64,000 nt of DNA from Drosophila pseudoobscura (GCF_009870125.1 NC_046681.1:14087001-14151000), one strand, 5' to 3'. Counted from the first letter of the stretch, positions 39,267-53,122 are shown. Translations and numbers: made by a program. The notes: generated by a model from the letters alone, not told the origin.

Positions 39267-42200
39267 GAACAACATGCCACATGAAGTGGCATAAAAGCTG
39301 ATTGTTGTTGTTGCTGTTTGTGCTAATTTATGGCTTAAAGTGGGTCACTCGTTCACTCGGCAGAAGCCGAGAACCAGAGAGCCAGAGAGCATTTTCTAGA
39401 GCAAACAATTGCAGTGAATGATGCCGACCATAAAAGACTTACGGCTACGGCAAAATGCATGCATAATGTGTGCTTAAAGCTAGCATTCGACTCCGAGTGT
39501 CCGCCTGTCTGTCTGTCTGTCTGTTTACCAGTTAGTTAGTCAGCCAGTCAGTCACTCGTGACATTCATTCAGTCATTCACTCACTCAAACGACAAGTGCC
39601 CCATAAAGAGGCTGCTGCCCGAATGATGTGCATCTGAATGAGACGGATACGCCGAGGGGCAATTAAATAGATCTCTTTAGGATTTCTGCAGCTCATACAT
39701 TTCCAGTTTAATTATGAGAGCATCCCACATCCTGCATGTAGAGCCAGAGTCTTCTGCTTTAATCTAGTATTAATTAGATCATATGTTAAGGCATGCAAGC
39801 GACCATTCGAATGTAGGTTAAATCAATGCAATAGCTGGTTTAAAACCAACCAAAAAAAAGTGACCAGATAATGGGGATTAATTGAGAGAAATTACTTGGA
39901 AAATTAAGATTTATTCAGTTAGAGAAAATGGCATGGCAAAAAGAAAACCCACACTATTTAAATTAAATAATAATAATAATTTTAGAAATACAAACAAACT
40001 GCAAATTAAATAGAAAAAGTGATTTCTAAATATAAATAATAATAAATATAATAAATAACAAAATACAAATAATAAAGATGATTTTAAATATAAATCAATT
40101 AAAAGGTCTGGGATCTGGGTGCTCTCTCCAAGGATTTCTGGCATAGCTGCATAGACCTGGAAAAGAGGAGGAGACTTCTCCTGTCCAGCTCTTAGTAAAA
40201 ACAGGCTGCAACAAATGTCACAATATATCCCAGAAAGAAACAATAGAGAAGGAGAGCACTCTTAGAGAACTCTTAGACTCCGATACCAGCTCCTGCGTTT
40301 ACTTATAATTATCAATAAATATATACTTAATATACATTAAATAATATTAATGTCAAGGGGCGATCAGGAATTTCTCTTTAAATAATTGTTTTCAATTTTT
40401 CGAGTCGATAAACTCATTTCTGCCCCAAAACTAGAGAATCGCTTTGGATCATTTCCAAAGAATACTCTCCAACACTCTTTGTCGTCTGCGGCTTGCCCTG
40501 CAATGATTCGCGGAGCAAATCGATTGGTTTAAATGTTTTTTTCTTTATATTAAAAATGTAAATAATGTCCCAGGAGAGCTTCTGTTTCTTCCATTTCTCC
40601 TTGAGCATCGTGTTAGATCCTTTTCTAACCATTCGATGACACTCTTAAACACTCGATTGTGGCCACAGATGATTCACATTAAATTTTAGATGAATGTAAA
40701 ATGATATACGATATAGTCAGAGAGACTCTGGAGAGACTCAAATAAAGGCAAACAGAATAACAAAATGACTAATGGCTGAACATCAGAAGTGATTAAACGA
40801 CGGGACCAATTTATGCCGATCCTATAAACTATGCGATCTGTCGCATCGCAGCCCCTTCTCCCCCAACGAGACGAAAATCATGGAACAAATTGCAGCCCAA
40901 GGCTAATCCGGTTGCTGTCTGTCCCCCCCTCGTGGCTCCATGGCTCCATGGCTCTATGACTGTTTGCTGTTGTCGTTAATCTGTTGAACAGCATCGTCGC
41001 CGTATCAATCTACGCCCCACAATCGACTGCCAACAGGCAGACAGACAGATCTCTGTGGCACTTGTACTTTTGGGTGCCACTGCCCCAGTGCCACATGCCA
41101 CAGAGCTTCTGTTGGAGTGCGGAGTGCCACTGTTCGATGGTAATCTGATCTGCCCAACGCTTCGGTTGACTCATCATAAGGGAGATTTGCTTACATTCGA
41201 TACGATTACAATACCTACTATATACATTTGTATTGTTTGCAGGGTTTTGTGGAGTACGAAGGGTATAGCAGAAGGGTATTGACAGCATTCCAGTAATTTC
41301 GAAATCTATGTATCTTTTACTGGACACAGAATACTGGGGATTCCCAACCAAAAAAGAATCGTTTTACATATTTTTTAAGCTCAACAGAAATCAACAGAAA
41401 CTTGTGGTGCCTACAATTTTCAAGCGATAAAGCTTAGTTTTGGTGTGATTATACATACATGATCGGATAAGTATTACATATGTATGTATGGAAATAGGTG
41501 TAACTGTCACATTTCTGAGAATAGAAAGCTCTGATTTGGTATGATTACATATAAAGCTATAATCTACTTAAATACCAAAAATCATCTCGATGGGATAATT
41601 ATTTTAGTGTAGACTAGCACTGTACTTCTTAGGAATTTCCAATTTCAATTTCCAAACACTTAGTAGTCGTTTTCTTTAGATATTGAATAGTTGAATACCT
41701 ATTCAATGATTGTTCCTTTAGTTTATCCAATTAATCTGAGTATCGCTCAAAAATGTTCTCTGTTGGGTTTTTCCTCGAGCAGACCAATCGATACCCCACC
41801 CTAAAACCTAGAAACCTCTTCTGGATGACTCACAATGAAAAGTATTGGGACCCCGGACCCCGTGGTGGGGGCTAAAAAGAGAGCAACAAATGCAATTAGT
41901 CGTAACTGGCATATTAGTCAACGCCTCTGCTCTTGGCCTCCGCTTGGAGTCCGCTGTTGGCCCAAGCAGCTCTAGTCGATTTCATTATTTCTAACCAACG
42001 GACACACGACTCCCATGGACGGGGCAGACCCCACGGCGGACGTCTCTTGATTGCTGGAGCTTTTCAAACTTCCGTTCACACAATTATGCACACACGTACC
42101 CCAGCCACCAGACCGGACCTGAACAATCGCACGAGAGTATATGTGCGCCTATAAAGCAGGTGCCCGCCCCATAGAAAAAGCTTATGAAAGAGGTAGAAAA

Positions 42201-43316
42201 CCTTTGGCGGATGAATGAAATTTGTATGCCCTAACCACGGCAAAGGCAGGTATTTAAAGTTAGTTATCGTTCAATCATGATTAAGAGATGTAACAGAGGG
42301 GCAAGAGATCTTGCAGATAAGCCCTTGATATTAGATTAGATATATTTCGTTGTAAGTTCAGTTATCTCTTTGCCAAATTGTTTGCAAAGATTAACAATCG
42401 TCAAATACCAGATGAAAGATGTGTCTATCCTGTGACAAGTATCTCAAGCTGTAATCTGGATATATATCCAGAAAAACAACGTTATGTGTGGTGTATATTG
42501 TATGTAATTCTTTGATATTGGTGGGTTCTCTCTCAAATTATTATAACTACCTTTTACAAAACATTTTTATTAGCCAAAACCAGTGATACTTTGTAATGTA
42601 ATATGTATGGCAGTATGTTGAAAATGCTTTCAACTTTCAACATAACGAGTATCTTCATGGAAAAAACTCATCAAGAGACATTTGTAAGGGGATTTACGCA
42701 AGAAGAAAAAATACGAAAAAGTTCAGCCGATAAAAAGGGGAAAAAAGTTGAGAAAATAAATAGAAAACAAATATTAACAAGAAAAAAAAAGTAAGAAAAG
42801 AAAAGCGAAATCGTTTGGATGTAAATTTTCTACTTTGACATTTTGTTGCAGAATTTCGCTTCCTCCGGGGTATGGGGCATGGGGTAATGGCCCCTGCCTC
42901 AACAGCCCTGCTCTATAGAGACAGATACCCCTTGCCGCTGTCCCCTTCGCCATAAAGATCTCCGCCACTGCCCCTTAATGAGACCAACCATAAAACCTAG
43001 CCTCCTAATGTCATTTTAACGTTGACGACAAAACAGGTACACCATAAACGCACACATAGATACATGGACAGATGCATAGATACAAATACGCACACACAGA
43101 TACAGATACAGCTACAGTCACATAGACCAAACAAAAGTTCGTATATATTTTTTAATGGAAGTGAAAGTTTGATTTTTTGCGAGTAAAAATATAGAAAACA
43201 CGGAGTGGACACAGGCGGCATAACTAAATATTTAGATATTTCGTAGCGCCAGCGCACATGCCAAATATTTATAAAAACAACAACACAACGAGATAGAAAA
43301 AATCGAAAGCAAAAAA
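35353..43316. other. probable CdGAPr 5' intron, noncoding, part 1
   Basis: No supported coding sequence over 8 kb. The splice acceptor at 35385 (TTTGTACAG) shows that this belongs to an intron of CdGAPr for an unknown distance. Seen inside: CGTAT tandem units at 36204-36229, a 20-base G run at 36581-36600, GA tracts at 36902 and 39235, and GC-richer blocks at 39297-39480 and 39597-39745 that look conserved (CCATAAAAGACTTACGGC, GAATGATGTGCATCTGAATG). Enhancer function is a guess. Confidence 0.4.
36581..36600. repeat. 20-base poly(G) tract
   Basis: Twenty consecutive G between CACAT and ATGCC. Runs this long are rare in Drosophila and length-unstable, and can be assembly artefacts. Confidence 0.9.
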
Positions 43317-44217
43317 AAACGAGGGGGAACGTTGTGAGTTGCTGCGGACACCGCAACTCTACGGTTATACCCGATACTAAGTCAGTATGGCTCTCCTCTG
43401 GCAGACGCCGCTAATATTAAACGACACGACAAAGAGTGCGTGCGAGAGAGACAGAAAATCAGTCTGAGCTACGCGCTGCGTAGCCACTGCAAATTGATTT
43501 GTTCCTTTTGGCTATAAAAATGATCTGATCTGATCCAGATTCACCAATCTGATAGATATGGTCATTATCTATGATTCTGCGTTTTTAGTTTTCTCAAATT
43601 TGCAATATTGTGGATGCAACAGATTTTCGTCCTTTGTGGGGGCGGATGGGGGTGGGGCGAAATTCTGAGATATACGTTTTATAGTGACATCTTAAAGGAG
43701 TGTGTGTACCAAATTTGGTTACTCTAGCCTTAATAGTCTCTGAGATTTGTGGTTGCCTCAGATTTTCGTCCTTTGCGGGGGCGGAAGGGGGTGTGGCGAA
43801 ATTTGGACAGGAAACGGTCAAGGTCCGATATCACAGGAGTGTGGATACCAAATTTGGTTGCTCTGGCTTTTATAGGTTCTGAGATCCTTGAACTCATATT
43901 TTGCAATTGGCAAAACCGACCATGAAACCTGTGTGTTAGAGTGAGACAGAGCGAGAAAGAGTGATATTGTTTTCGTGATTCTGGCTGTAATAATTATACG
44001 ATCTGGTTCAGATTTTGCACTCTAGAAGATATAGTAAACTTCTACGATTCTGCGTTTTTAGTTTTCTCGTATCGTCGAAATTGTGGATGCCACAGATTTT
44101 CGCCCTTTGTGGGGGCGGAAGTGGGCGGGGCAAAGTTTTGAAATATTTTTGGAGCAGTGACATATCACAGAAGTCTGGATCCAAAACATCGTTGCTCTAG
44201 CTCTTATAGTCTTTGAG

Positions 44218-44292
44218 CATTAGGCGCTGAAGGGGACGGACAGACGGACAGACGGACAGACGGACGGACGGACAGACGGACAGACAGACATG
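44218..44292. repeat. GACGGACA microsatellite in left arm
   Basis: Imperfect GACGGACA/GACAGACG units, mirrored as GTCTGTCC units at about 45331-45412 in the right arm. The two tracts differ in length and unit order, showing independent slippage since the arms were copied. Confidence 0.85.
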
Positions 44293-44434
44293 GCTCAATC
44301 GACTCGGCTATTGATGCTGATCAAGAATATATATACTTTATGGGGTCGGAAACGATTCCTTCTGGACGTTACACACATCCACTTTTACCACAAATCTAAT
44401 ATACCCCAATACTCATTTTGAGTATCGGGTATAA

Positions 44435-45057
44435 AAAGTGTAGAAAAGTTGTACAATAAAAATTCACATTCCAAAAAATATGCGAAGCAGCTGCTGGCCG
44501 ACTGGAGGAAGGCACCGAAACAGCGACAAAAATATTTAGAAACAAACGTCAGAAGCAAAGATACACAAACCATAGAGACGGAGACCACAGACAGAAGCCG
44601 GCCGTTTAAACAATTTAATTTAATTATTATTCATTTCTCTACGAGAAGCTGGCAGCAGGCGGCAGACGGCAGACGGCGAACGGAATACGAGTGCCTCGTG
44701 CATATAAATTGTTGAAATAAAGTGTTGAATTTCAATATGAAACAATAGCAATAACGAGCAACGATCGAGGGCAATTGGCACAAGCGTCGAATGAGAGTTC
44801 CATAAACAAATAAAATACACTAAACAATGCGATAAACAAATATTGTATCTTTCTTTTTATATGAAAACTTTTATGGCTTGTTTTTCAGATTATTGTGGGA
44901 TCCGCAATAATTGTGGGGCTCTATGAGAACTCTTAATCGACGGTGAGAATTATTTGATCTATAGGAAATCGGTATTTATATGTATTATATTTTACTATTC
45001 TTTTTTTATTATTATTTTTATTTTATTATTATTTTTATTTTATTATCATTATTTTTA

Positions 45058-45118
<61 letters not shown>

Positions 45119-45186
45119 TTATTATTATTTTATTATTTCTTTATTATTACTTTTACTATTCTTTTATTTCTTTTGAAGAACTATTT
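44435..45186. other. spacer between the inverted elements
   Basis: About 750 bp that is not part of the inverted repeat. It looks like ordinary intron DNA in 44440-44950 (e.g. CGAAGCAGCTGCTGGCCGAC), followed by a long TTA-rich microsatellite. It could be host sequence trapped between two insertions. Confidence 0.5.
45001..45165. repeat. (TTA)n microsatellite
   Basis: About 165 bp of TTA/TTTTA units, including roughly 18 uninterrupted TTA triplets at 45060-45117. It sits directly beside the inner end of the right-hand element. It gives long Ile/Tyr-only ORFs that are not genes. Confidence 0.9.
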
Positions 45187-46328
45187 TTATACCCGATACT
45201 CAAAATGAGTATTGGGGTATATTAGATTTGTGGTAAAAGTGGATGTGTGTAACGTCCAGAAGGAATCGTTTCCGACCCTATAAAGTATATATATTCTTGA
45301 TCAGCATCAATAGCCGAGTCGATTGAGCCATGTCTGTCTGTCCGTCTGTCCGTCCGTCCGTCTGTCCGTCTGTCCGTCTGTCCGTCCGTCCGTCTGTCCG
45401 TCTGTCCGTCCCCTTCAGCGCATAGTGCTCAAAGACTATAAGAGCTAGAGCAACGATGTTTTGGATCCAGACTTCTGTGATATGTCACTGCTCCAAAAAT
45501 ATTTCAAAACTTTGCCCCGCCCACTTCCGCCCCCACAAAGGGCGAAAATCTGTGGCATCCACAATTTTGACGATACGAGAAAACTAAAAACGCAGAATCG
45601 TAGAAGATGACTATATCTTCTAGAGTGCAAAATCTGAACCAGATCGTATAATTATTACAGCCAGAATCACGAAAACAATTTCACTCTTTCTCGCTCTGTC
45701 TCACTCTAACACACAGGTTTCATGGTCGGTTTTGCCAATTGCAAAATATGAGTTCTAGGATCTCAGAACCTATAAAAGCCAGAACAACCAAATTTGGTAT
45801 CCACACTCCTGTGATATCGGACCTTGACCGTTTCCTGTCCAAATTTCGCCACGCCCCCTTCCGCCCCCGCAAAGGACGAAAATCTGAGGCAACCACAAAT
45901 CTCAGAGACTATTAAGGCTAGAGTAACCAAATTTGGTACACACACTCCTTTAAGATGTCACTATAAAACGTATATCTCAGAATTTCGCCCCACCCCCATC
46001 CGCCCCCACAAAGGACGAAAATCTGTTGCATCCACAATATTGCAGATTTGAGAAAACTAAAAACGCAGAATCATAGATAACGACCATATCTATTAGATTG
46101 CTGAATCTGGATCAGATCAGATCATTTTTATAGCCAAAAGGAACAAATCAATTTGCAGTGGCTACGCAGCGCGTAGCTCAGACTGATTTTCTGTCTCTCT
46201 CGCACGCACTCTTTGTCGTGTCGTCAAATATTAGCGGCGTCTGCCGGAGGAGAGCCATACTGACTTAGTATCGGGTATAACCGTAGAGTTGCGGTGTCCG
46301 CAGCAACTCACAACGTTCCACCTCGTTT

Positions 46329-49300
46329 CTAAAGTGTTTGCGACTCTCTAGAATTGATCTCTAAGGTTTATCTGTGTAGGCAGTAAGAATCATAAATTTA
46401 TAATAATTAACAATAAATAAAACATTTATTATAATTATAAGAATTTAAAAGAATTAACTCATGCAAACCTCTAGCAAGTCTATTCTATTAACTATTCTAT
46501 ATTTATTTTATTCTCTATTTCTCTGCAAATTCATTCAGAATTGTTGCTCTAAAGACTTTGTGGCGACATGATCTATCTATCTATCGATCTACAATCTATG
46601 CCTTTAGATTATCCTGTGCATAGGAATTTGGTATTTCGATTCTCTATCTTTAGCATATCTATTAATACAACAAAAGAAGCAGCAGCAGAGGTAGCAGCTA
46701 AATAGTTGACAGAGCGACAGGAATTCCTATGGTTTATTTTCTCTATAAATAGGGCATTGATCAAGTCCGATCACACGATTCAAAAGTAAGAGATTTCACT
46801 TTTCACTGATTCAAGAGATAAACCACTAATTAGGTGGGTTTATCGATCAAGTTTTTAATCAGAGAAGATACCAAAAACGTTGAAAGGGAGGCACAGATTT
46901 ATACAACGATTTTGGGCTATAAATGATCACAAATTTAATTTTCTTTTACTGTAATTATTTCTGATAAAACGAGCTATTAGTTTACTGTATAAAGCACACA
47001 TTTGATCCATTAATCTAGAAGTATACTGTACGCAATATCAAACAATTCGATTCTTTAATACATATGTAGATGTGTTATATTTAAATGTTGATCTTGGATG
47101 AATGAACCTCATGAGTGACTGATAAGAGACTTTTGTGATCAAGCATTCAGTTTGCTGGATGGGATTCTCATTTATATAAATAGGAATATCCATAGAAAAC
47201 CCATAGGAAAATCCCTATAAATGGGAAACTTCAAAGAATGTAGAATAAAAGTTCCTCCTGGAAGCCATAGAACGAAAAGGTAGGGTGGAAAAAAAAACCC
47301 TCTGATATGATATCCAATGAAGAAAATGAGGACTGTTCTGTGCAATCCATAGAATCAAAAGTACTCTCCAGAGCAGCCATAAAAAGTAAAAGTACCTTCT
47401 GAAACCCCTGAAAAATCCTGGGTACTTTTTTTTAGCATATCTCGATTTTATCTATTTTCAGAGATAAGAGTGAAAGTGAAACCGATATTTGTTTTCCCCT
47501 GTTTTTCCATGACTCATTAACGTGTGACACACAATACGGAATGTTCTTTTTTTGCTGTTTTTATCATCGAAACACGTGTATAATTTACCTCATGAATCAT
47601 CGACGCGATTTGAATGGAATGTAGAATAATAGGATCTATAATTTCATGCAATTATTATTCAAGAGGTATACAGCGAGTCGGTGTTTGATGTCTGTATGAT
47701 ATCTCGTATGTAGATCTCGTAAATTTTAAGAAGGTGTTTCCTTATATGGTACTGTAGACGACTCTCCCCGTAGATGGCCCCCGCAAATCAATAACAATAC
47801 AAATTATCTAGATATATGGGCTTCAACACTCTATAAACAGTCGTGTCTATGAGATCTAACAGTTTTAAATAACAATCGGATTAAAAATAAGGCAAACATT
47901 GCCAAAAATGGGATTCCGGTTTGGGAAAACAAAACAAGAATTTTTGGAAGAGAGATAGATCGTTTAGGTTTTCAAGGATTTATGAATCTTTTTACTCAAA
48001 AGTAATCCCTTTTTTTAGAGAATTTCCATGAATTCCAATTGAATAATTTCCCTTTGGATGAATCTATTTTCTTTTGATGCATGCATGCATTTTCCCTCTT
48101 TACCCTTTTTCTTTTTATATAATTTCCAATGAGGAATGAGGTACAATCCCATCAGTGCATTCCCCATTCGATGCAGTCCATCAAGCACGAAACACGAAGA
48201 GCACCGAGCCCCAAGCAGACAGACAGTAGTACATACATCGAATCCAACATTTGAGGGGCATTTTGATGGTTTTTGTTTCATATGAGTTGGCACTAACGAC
48301 CATCGGAACAACAACAACAGCAACCACAACGAAATCATCAGCCCAGTTGTCAGTTTTAATTGAAATCAATTGAGCTCAATTATTTGATATGCGTATATGA
48401 AACGAAAACCCCCAACAGAAACCAGGCAGCACAGGAGGGAAGAGGGCCAACCATTGATAACCGAAGCTAGGGATACCCTTTAAGGGCCAATGTCTTGTGG
48501 TATAGATCTTGGAAGAACTTTGAAAAATCCTTTTAAACTGCAGGATAATCTTCAAAGGAATATCTTTAGAATAGGGCTATCAATGGATGGTTGAAGGTGG
48601 GGATACCTTGAAGATAAATCAAACTTAGCTTAGCTCAACAAACAATTTAATAAACAATGAAGTTTTCTTTGCGGAAATTCTATTTATAACCAAATCTTTC
48701 TATAAATTCCATTCCAAAATGTTCCCAAATCTATTCGTTGTGGTGTCTAATGTTGGTTATGTTCCTAATGATCAAGAATTTGTAGATTATGTGCAAACCC
48801 TTTCCTTTTTCTTCTCTTCCCTGAACACATCTCGTCGTAAGAGCCATACCCTCTCTTTGGGGAAGGGTACAACAAATTAGAGTCCCAGTCAAAGGCAAAG
48901 CCGAAGCCAAAAAATTCTTAAAGTGTTGTGTGGGCTTGGCATGCGGTGCCTCCTCCCCTCCCCCAGCTCCAAACAACAATAAACCCACCGGTACTGGGGG
49001 GCGCGTCAGTAGCCAAATATGGAGCGAATTTATAAAGAATTTTTTGTTGTAACATTTTCATGTAAGCAAAAAAATAACAAAAACTAAATGCGAACATGAG
49101 ACGACGGCGGCGGCGGCGTCGGCGTCAGCCTGGGATTCCGATTCGCCTACGGAATAAACAGGTGTAAGCAGTCATAAGAGACAACAGGCGAAACGAGAGA
49201 GAAACAAAACAGCGACAGCGAGAGAGGGAGAGAGAGACAGAGAGAAATAAAAGGAGGGAAACGACAGAGCAACGAAAGGCAGAGAAAAAGAGTAGAGGGG

Positions 49301-52300
49301 AAAGCAGAAGTTTTTTTGTTGCTGTTTATTTTTTGCCATTTCTTTGTTGCTTTTGTTGGGTGGTGTTTTTGTTAACTCATGAGGAGGGGTCAGACACTGG
49401 TCAACAAAAGTTGGGAGCAATAATTAAGTGTGCAACAGACAGTCTGCAAAAAAACATTATAATTACATCTAAATGATATGCAAAAGTACTTTTTTTGAAC
49501 CCAAAATTACACAAAAACTGCAAAGTCATGCAACAGCTCTAGAAAATATAATAATATCTTAAGATCAGTGGATTGTCGTACCTGTAATACGATTGGATCT
49601 TGATATGGGTGCTCTGTTTGGTCGCAAATATAAATAAAGCTATTGTCTATCGGAGAACCAACAAATCATTCAAATCGGATCAATTTTACAGTCAGAAAAG
49701 TAACATTAAAGTGACATAAACTCGTTTCATATGGAATTCCCATTGTCCTACCATTTTCTCCCATTGTTTAAGTATTTCCTGAATATTTCCCGCCATTTTT
49801 ACATTCCAATAAGATCACTTACCAATGGAATACAAGCCCTGCATACGATTAGGGGTTCCGGTTATCCTAAAACTGGAATGTGGACATTTCAACCCCCTGG
49901 CTGCAGTCTAGTGTGTAGTGCAACCCCTGCTGTCTAGTGTAGTGCAATGCCGCTTCCAAAAAAACCAAACCAGATGCTCCCTGCCAGGCCATGCAAATGT
50001 AACCCTAGAGAAAGGGGTTTCTGGTATTGTGATATTGGGAGATACGATGTTATACGATGCCTGACGATGGAGCAGTGGCATGGGGGGCACACACGGGGGG
50101 CAGTGTGGCAGATGTGGGCAGTGGGTAAATGTAGTATAATGTGTAATAAGGTTAGGTCCCCGCTGCGACGAGGTAAACGCTCTGGTACCCTGCAGCGGCG
50201 CTGCAGAGCGGATGTTTGAGTTGAGTGCACAGCTACCGAGGCGCAACGAAATTAATCGAAGCTCAGAAGCTCCCAGACAGGCGGCTCTCCGGCACTCGTC
50301 TCACTCTTCTCTCTCTCTCTCTCTCTCTGGTTATGCTCTTGCACAGCGACTACCATATATGAATGATGTGTAGTATATATGGAGGATGGTAGTAGATATA
50401 TCTGGCCAACTTGACACGTTTTTTCTGCAACAGGCAGTAGTCAACTTTGCTCTCGTCATCGTTGGAGCCGAGCCCCACAGAGGCAGCAGAGCGCGGGCGG
50501 GGGGCAACACGGGCTATGAAATGTGCCATAATCGTGCGCAGTCGCAGCGCGAATCTTTTTTCCCAAAGACGTGAGCCACATAATAATAACAGTATGGCTT
50601 ATACATATGTACTCTTCGTATGATGTACATGTACATATGTACGAGTATGTATATTTATGTAGTATGTATGTACTTATGTACGAATATCAGACATCGTAAT
50701 AATAAACGTGAAAGCTTGGCCCCTCACATTCCCGCACCGCCATAGAAAAATGAGTCAACGCGAAGTGAAAATGCTCTCATAGGATGCATAGCAAAGAAAT
50801 CTTCAGATATGATAGACTTGGGGGTGGATGGACGGGTGCTATAGGAATAAGACATATTTAATAGAATCCCCTAAATAGAGAAGCAAAGGATCTACCCATA
50901 AGTGAAGACTAATTGTACTGATCTTTAGGATATTTTCCCAATCATTATCCAATTGCCTCCTTTCACCGAAACTCTTTGCGGTGCGAAAAAGTGTATAAGG
51001 AAAAAGTAAATGTGGCCGAAAAGCGAGCGAAAAAAATGAAAGGCCCGGCCAGGAGCGGCTTTTTTTTGGAAAGTAACGGCAAAGTCAGTCAACAGAGAGG
51101 GGTGGAAAGAGGGTATGGGGCATTAGCGAAAGAAGTGGGAAAGAAAACAGAGAGAGGAAGAGAGGGAATGAAAGGAGGTACAGTACGAGGATAGGGAGGG
51201 AGAAGACACATCTGCAAGAGAAATAGGGAAGGAGAAGGATATTCACCGAGAAGGCGAGAGGGAAAGAAATCCCCTTAGAGAGAGAGCGAGCGAGAGAGAA
51301 ACAGATGGAGAGTTCAATGTCAACCACAAAACTTTTTTTATGCCTGCTTCCGCTTGAATCCGTGGGGATCCATGTAATACACATACATTTGTATTTGTAC
51401 ATGTTACATGTGTGTAAAGCACGACCACACCTAAACATTAAAAACAAGAAAATAAATTTCCTTTTTTTTCTGTTGACCAAAAACAACAACACGTAAAGGC
51501 GGCGGCAGACGCAAACAAACACACACACAAATACTTGAACACACAGCCAGTAAGAGAGATACACTGCAAATGGGGTGGAATGACAGACAGACAGAGAAGA
51601 CAGATAGACGGCACGGCGGACAGTTAGGCGCAAGGCATATGGTGGAGTTGTCTCAGGTGTGTGTGTGTGTGCGCGTATGTAAGAGGAGAGCGGCGGCAGG
51701 CAGCAGCAGGGTGACAAAAATCTAGTGTGAAAAACGCTCATACACAGACACTCATGAATAAAGCGTAATCATAAGTATATGAGTGCCTGATAATGCTTTC
51801 AATTCGACAAAACGACGCCGTAAGATGGTAAATATGGCTCTAAGCTGTATTAAATGTAATTACCCTCTTTAATACAGTTAAATACAGTAATTTCGCTGAA
51901 AATTTTCATACATACCAACTATTCCAATAGCAAAGCGCGAGCATAATGCGTGGGAAACGAAACAACACACTTAAACAATGGGTGAGAAATGGAGATACAG
52001 GATGGATGATGACAGCAGCAGAGCTAGTCCTCTCCTTCCACACGCACACACTTCAACTTGCCCTTTCCCGACACACACACCACACACTCTTTCACACACA
52101 CTTCACTATCATCCCGTCAAAAAGCGGGGAATAATTTGCTGTTATTTGGCACAAAACGCGTCTTGGAAATTGGATGATGGGAAAAAATACTGGAAACAAT
52201 GCCACAATTAAAAGACCTCTTCAGGGGTCTCCCTTTGGGAAGACGTCGTCGCCAAAACGGTGCTAGAGCTATTATTTATTATATCTTGTTGTTGCTGCTG

Positions 52301-52627
52301 CTGCTTATGCTCTTTTTTTTCTGCTGCCGCCGCACAATACACTGACACACATTTTTAAATAGAGAAGAGATACTTTTCTTTCCTCTTCTTCTTCAGCTTT
52401 TCAGCATATCTCTTTCTTCTTTAGCTTGACACTCTTATGTAGGGGCTGGGGGCAAAGTGAACAATTTTACACACCTCTCGCTATGTCGAATGAAACACTG
52501 GTCGTGTAATAAGAGTAATATTACAACATTTTATCAGGGCTTTGACTGGCAAAGAGCAAGAAGCAAAAAGACTTTAACGGATCGCCGTTTGCGAACGGCA
52601 ACGCGACAAGACAACAAATGTGCGGCC
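46329..52627. other. noncoding, probable CdGAPr 5' intron, part 2
   Basis: No supported coding sequence in 6.3 kb. It includes GA/GT-rich low-complexity stretches (49190-49300, 51100-51310, 51655-51680), a TC tract at 50308-50329 and a region of ATGTAC/GTACAT repeats near 50600-50690. If the leftward promoter at 52628 drives CdGAPr, this belongs to its first intron. Confidence 0.4.
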
Positions 52628-52740
52628 CGGTGTGACCGCGGAGTAATCAATGGAATATACCGTCCGACCCACAGAAATATACCGAGACAGCGTCAGGTTT
52701 TTTAGATATACCGTAACTATACCGATGAAAAGACGAACTT
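52628..52740 (-). promoter_or_regulatory. Motif 1 + ATACCGT promoter block, leftward
   Basis: 52638-52628 on the minus strand is CGGTCACACCG, one base from perfect Motif 1. Upstream of it ATACCGT occurs at about 52656 and 52709, with ATACC at about 52678. Orientation and layout equal the blocks serving the C2H2/THAP gene and Iwr1, both minus-strand genes, so this should fire leftward. The nearest leftward gene is CdGAPr, whose first coding exon begins 17 kb away behind a 5' UTR acceptor. Confidence 0.55.
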
Positions 52741-53100
52741 AGACCACTTAGGCGGATAAACAACTAGAGTTAAGCCACGGAAAATAACACTGTAGACCCA
52801 TCCAATCCTTACTATTTACTTACAAAAATACCACTATTTCTTTTACCTGAACTGTGCTAAAATTCTTAGTTTCCTAATTTTCGTATTGTGTATTTTAATA
52901 CCCACTGGTCGACAATGGGTTAAGCGTTTAACATATTCATCAATTTGAACCCTAAGCCCTGAACAAATAGTTGTATGCGAATGATGACTTAATTTCTTAC
53001 ATGATTGGCTAATTTTAGGGAATGAATTTTTGAATTTGTGTATCGAGCTAGAAATCAGCTAAGAAAAACTTTTATCGACTTCTGATTTCAGTATTTCATT
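52741..53100. repeat. tail of the promoter-linked dispersed repeat
   Basis: 52825-52915 (ACCACTATTTCTTTTACCTG..AATACCCAC) matches 4665-4765, and 52995-53030 (ATGATTGGCTAATTTTAGG) resembles 5160-5180. It lies between the leftward promoter block and the RBMX2 promoter. Confidence 0.6.
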
Positions 53101-53122
53101 TCATGGTGTGATTGGTTTTATT

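Larger units (their letters stand above)
43317..46328. mobile_element. inverted pair of about 1.07-kb elements (foldback-like) around a 0.75-kb spacer
   Basis: 43365-44434 and 45187-46280 are inverted copies differing at only a handful of visible sites. Each begins TTATACCCGATACT and ends with its exact reverse complement, 14-bp terminal inverted repeats. The inverted similarity continues 47 bp outward (to 43317 and 46328) through a small hairpin (GAGTTGC..GCAACTC). Each arm has repeated noncoding modules (CAGATTTTCGTCCTTTG with GGGGGCGG; CCAAATTTGG) and a GACGGACA microsatellite, and no transposase. The short ORFs in both arms are mirror images, not genes. This kind of sequence is dispersed in Drosophila genomes, but I cannot name the family. 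Target-site duplications are not clear. Confidence 0.85.

Noticed and set aside
44954-45225. ORFs made almost only of Ile, Tyr, Phe and Leu
   Set aside because: They are translations of the TTA microsatellite.
43594-46051. Pairs of identical 60-75 codon ORFs
   Set aside because: They are mirror-image ORFs in the two arms of the inverted element, with no transposase or known domain.
48331-48385. AATTGAAATCAATTGAGCTCAATT palindromic stretch
   Set aside because: It is a short imperfect AT-rich palindrome of a kind expected in 17 kb of AT-rich intron; no second signal supports a function.
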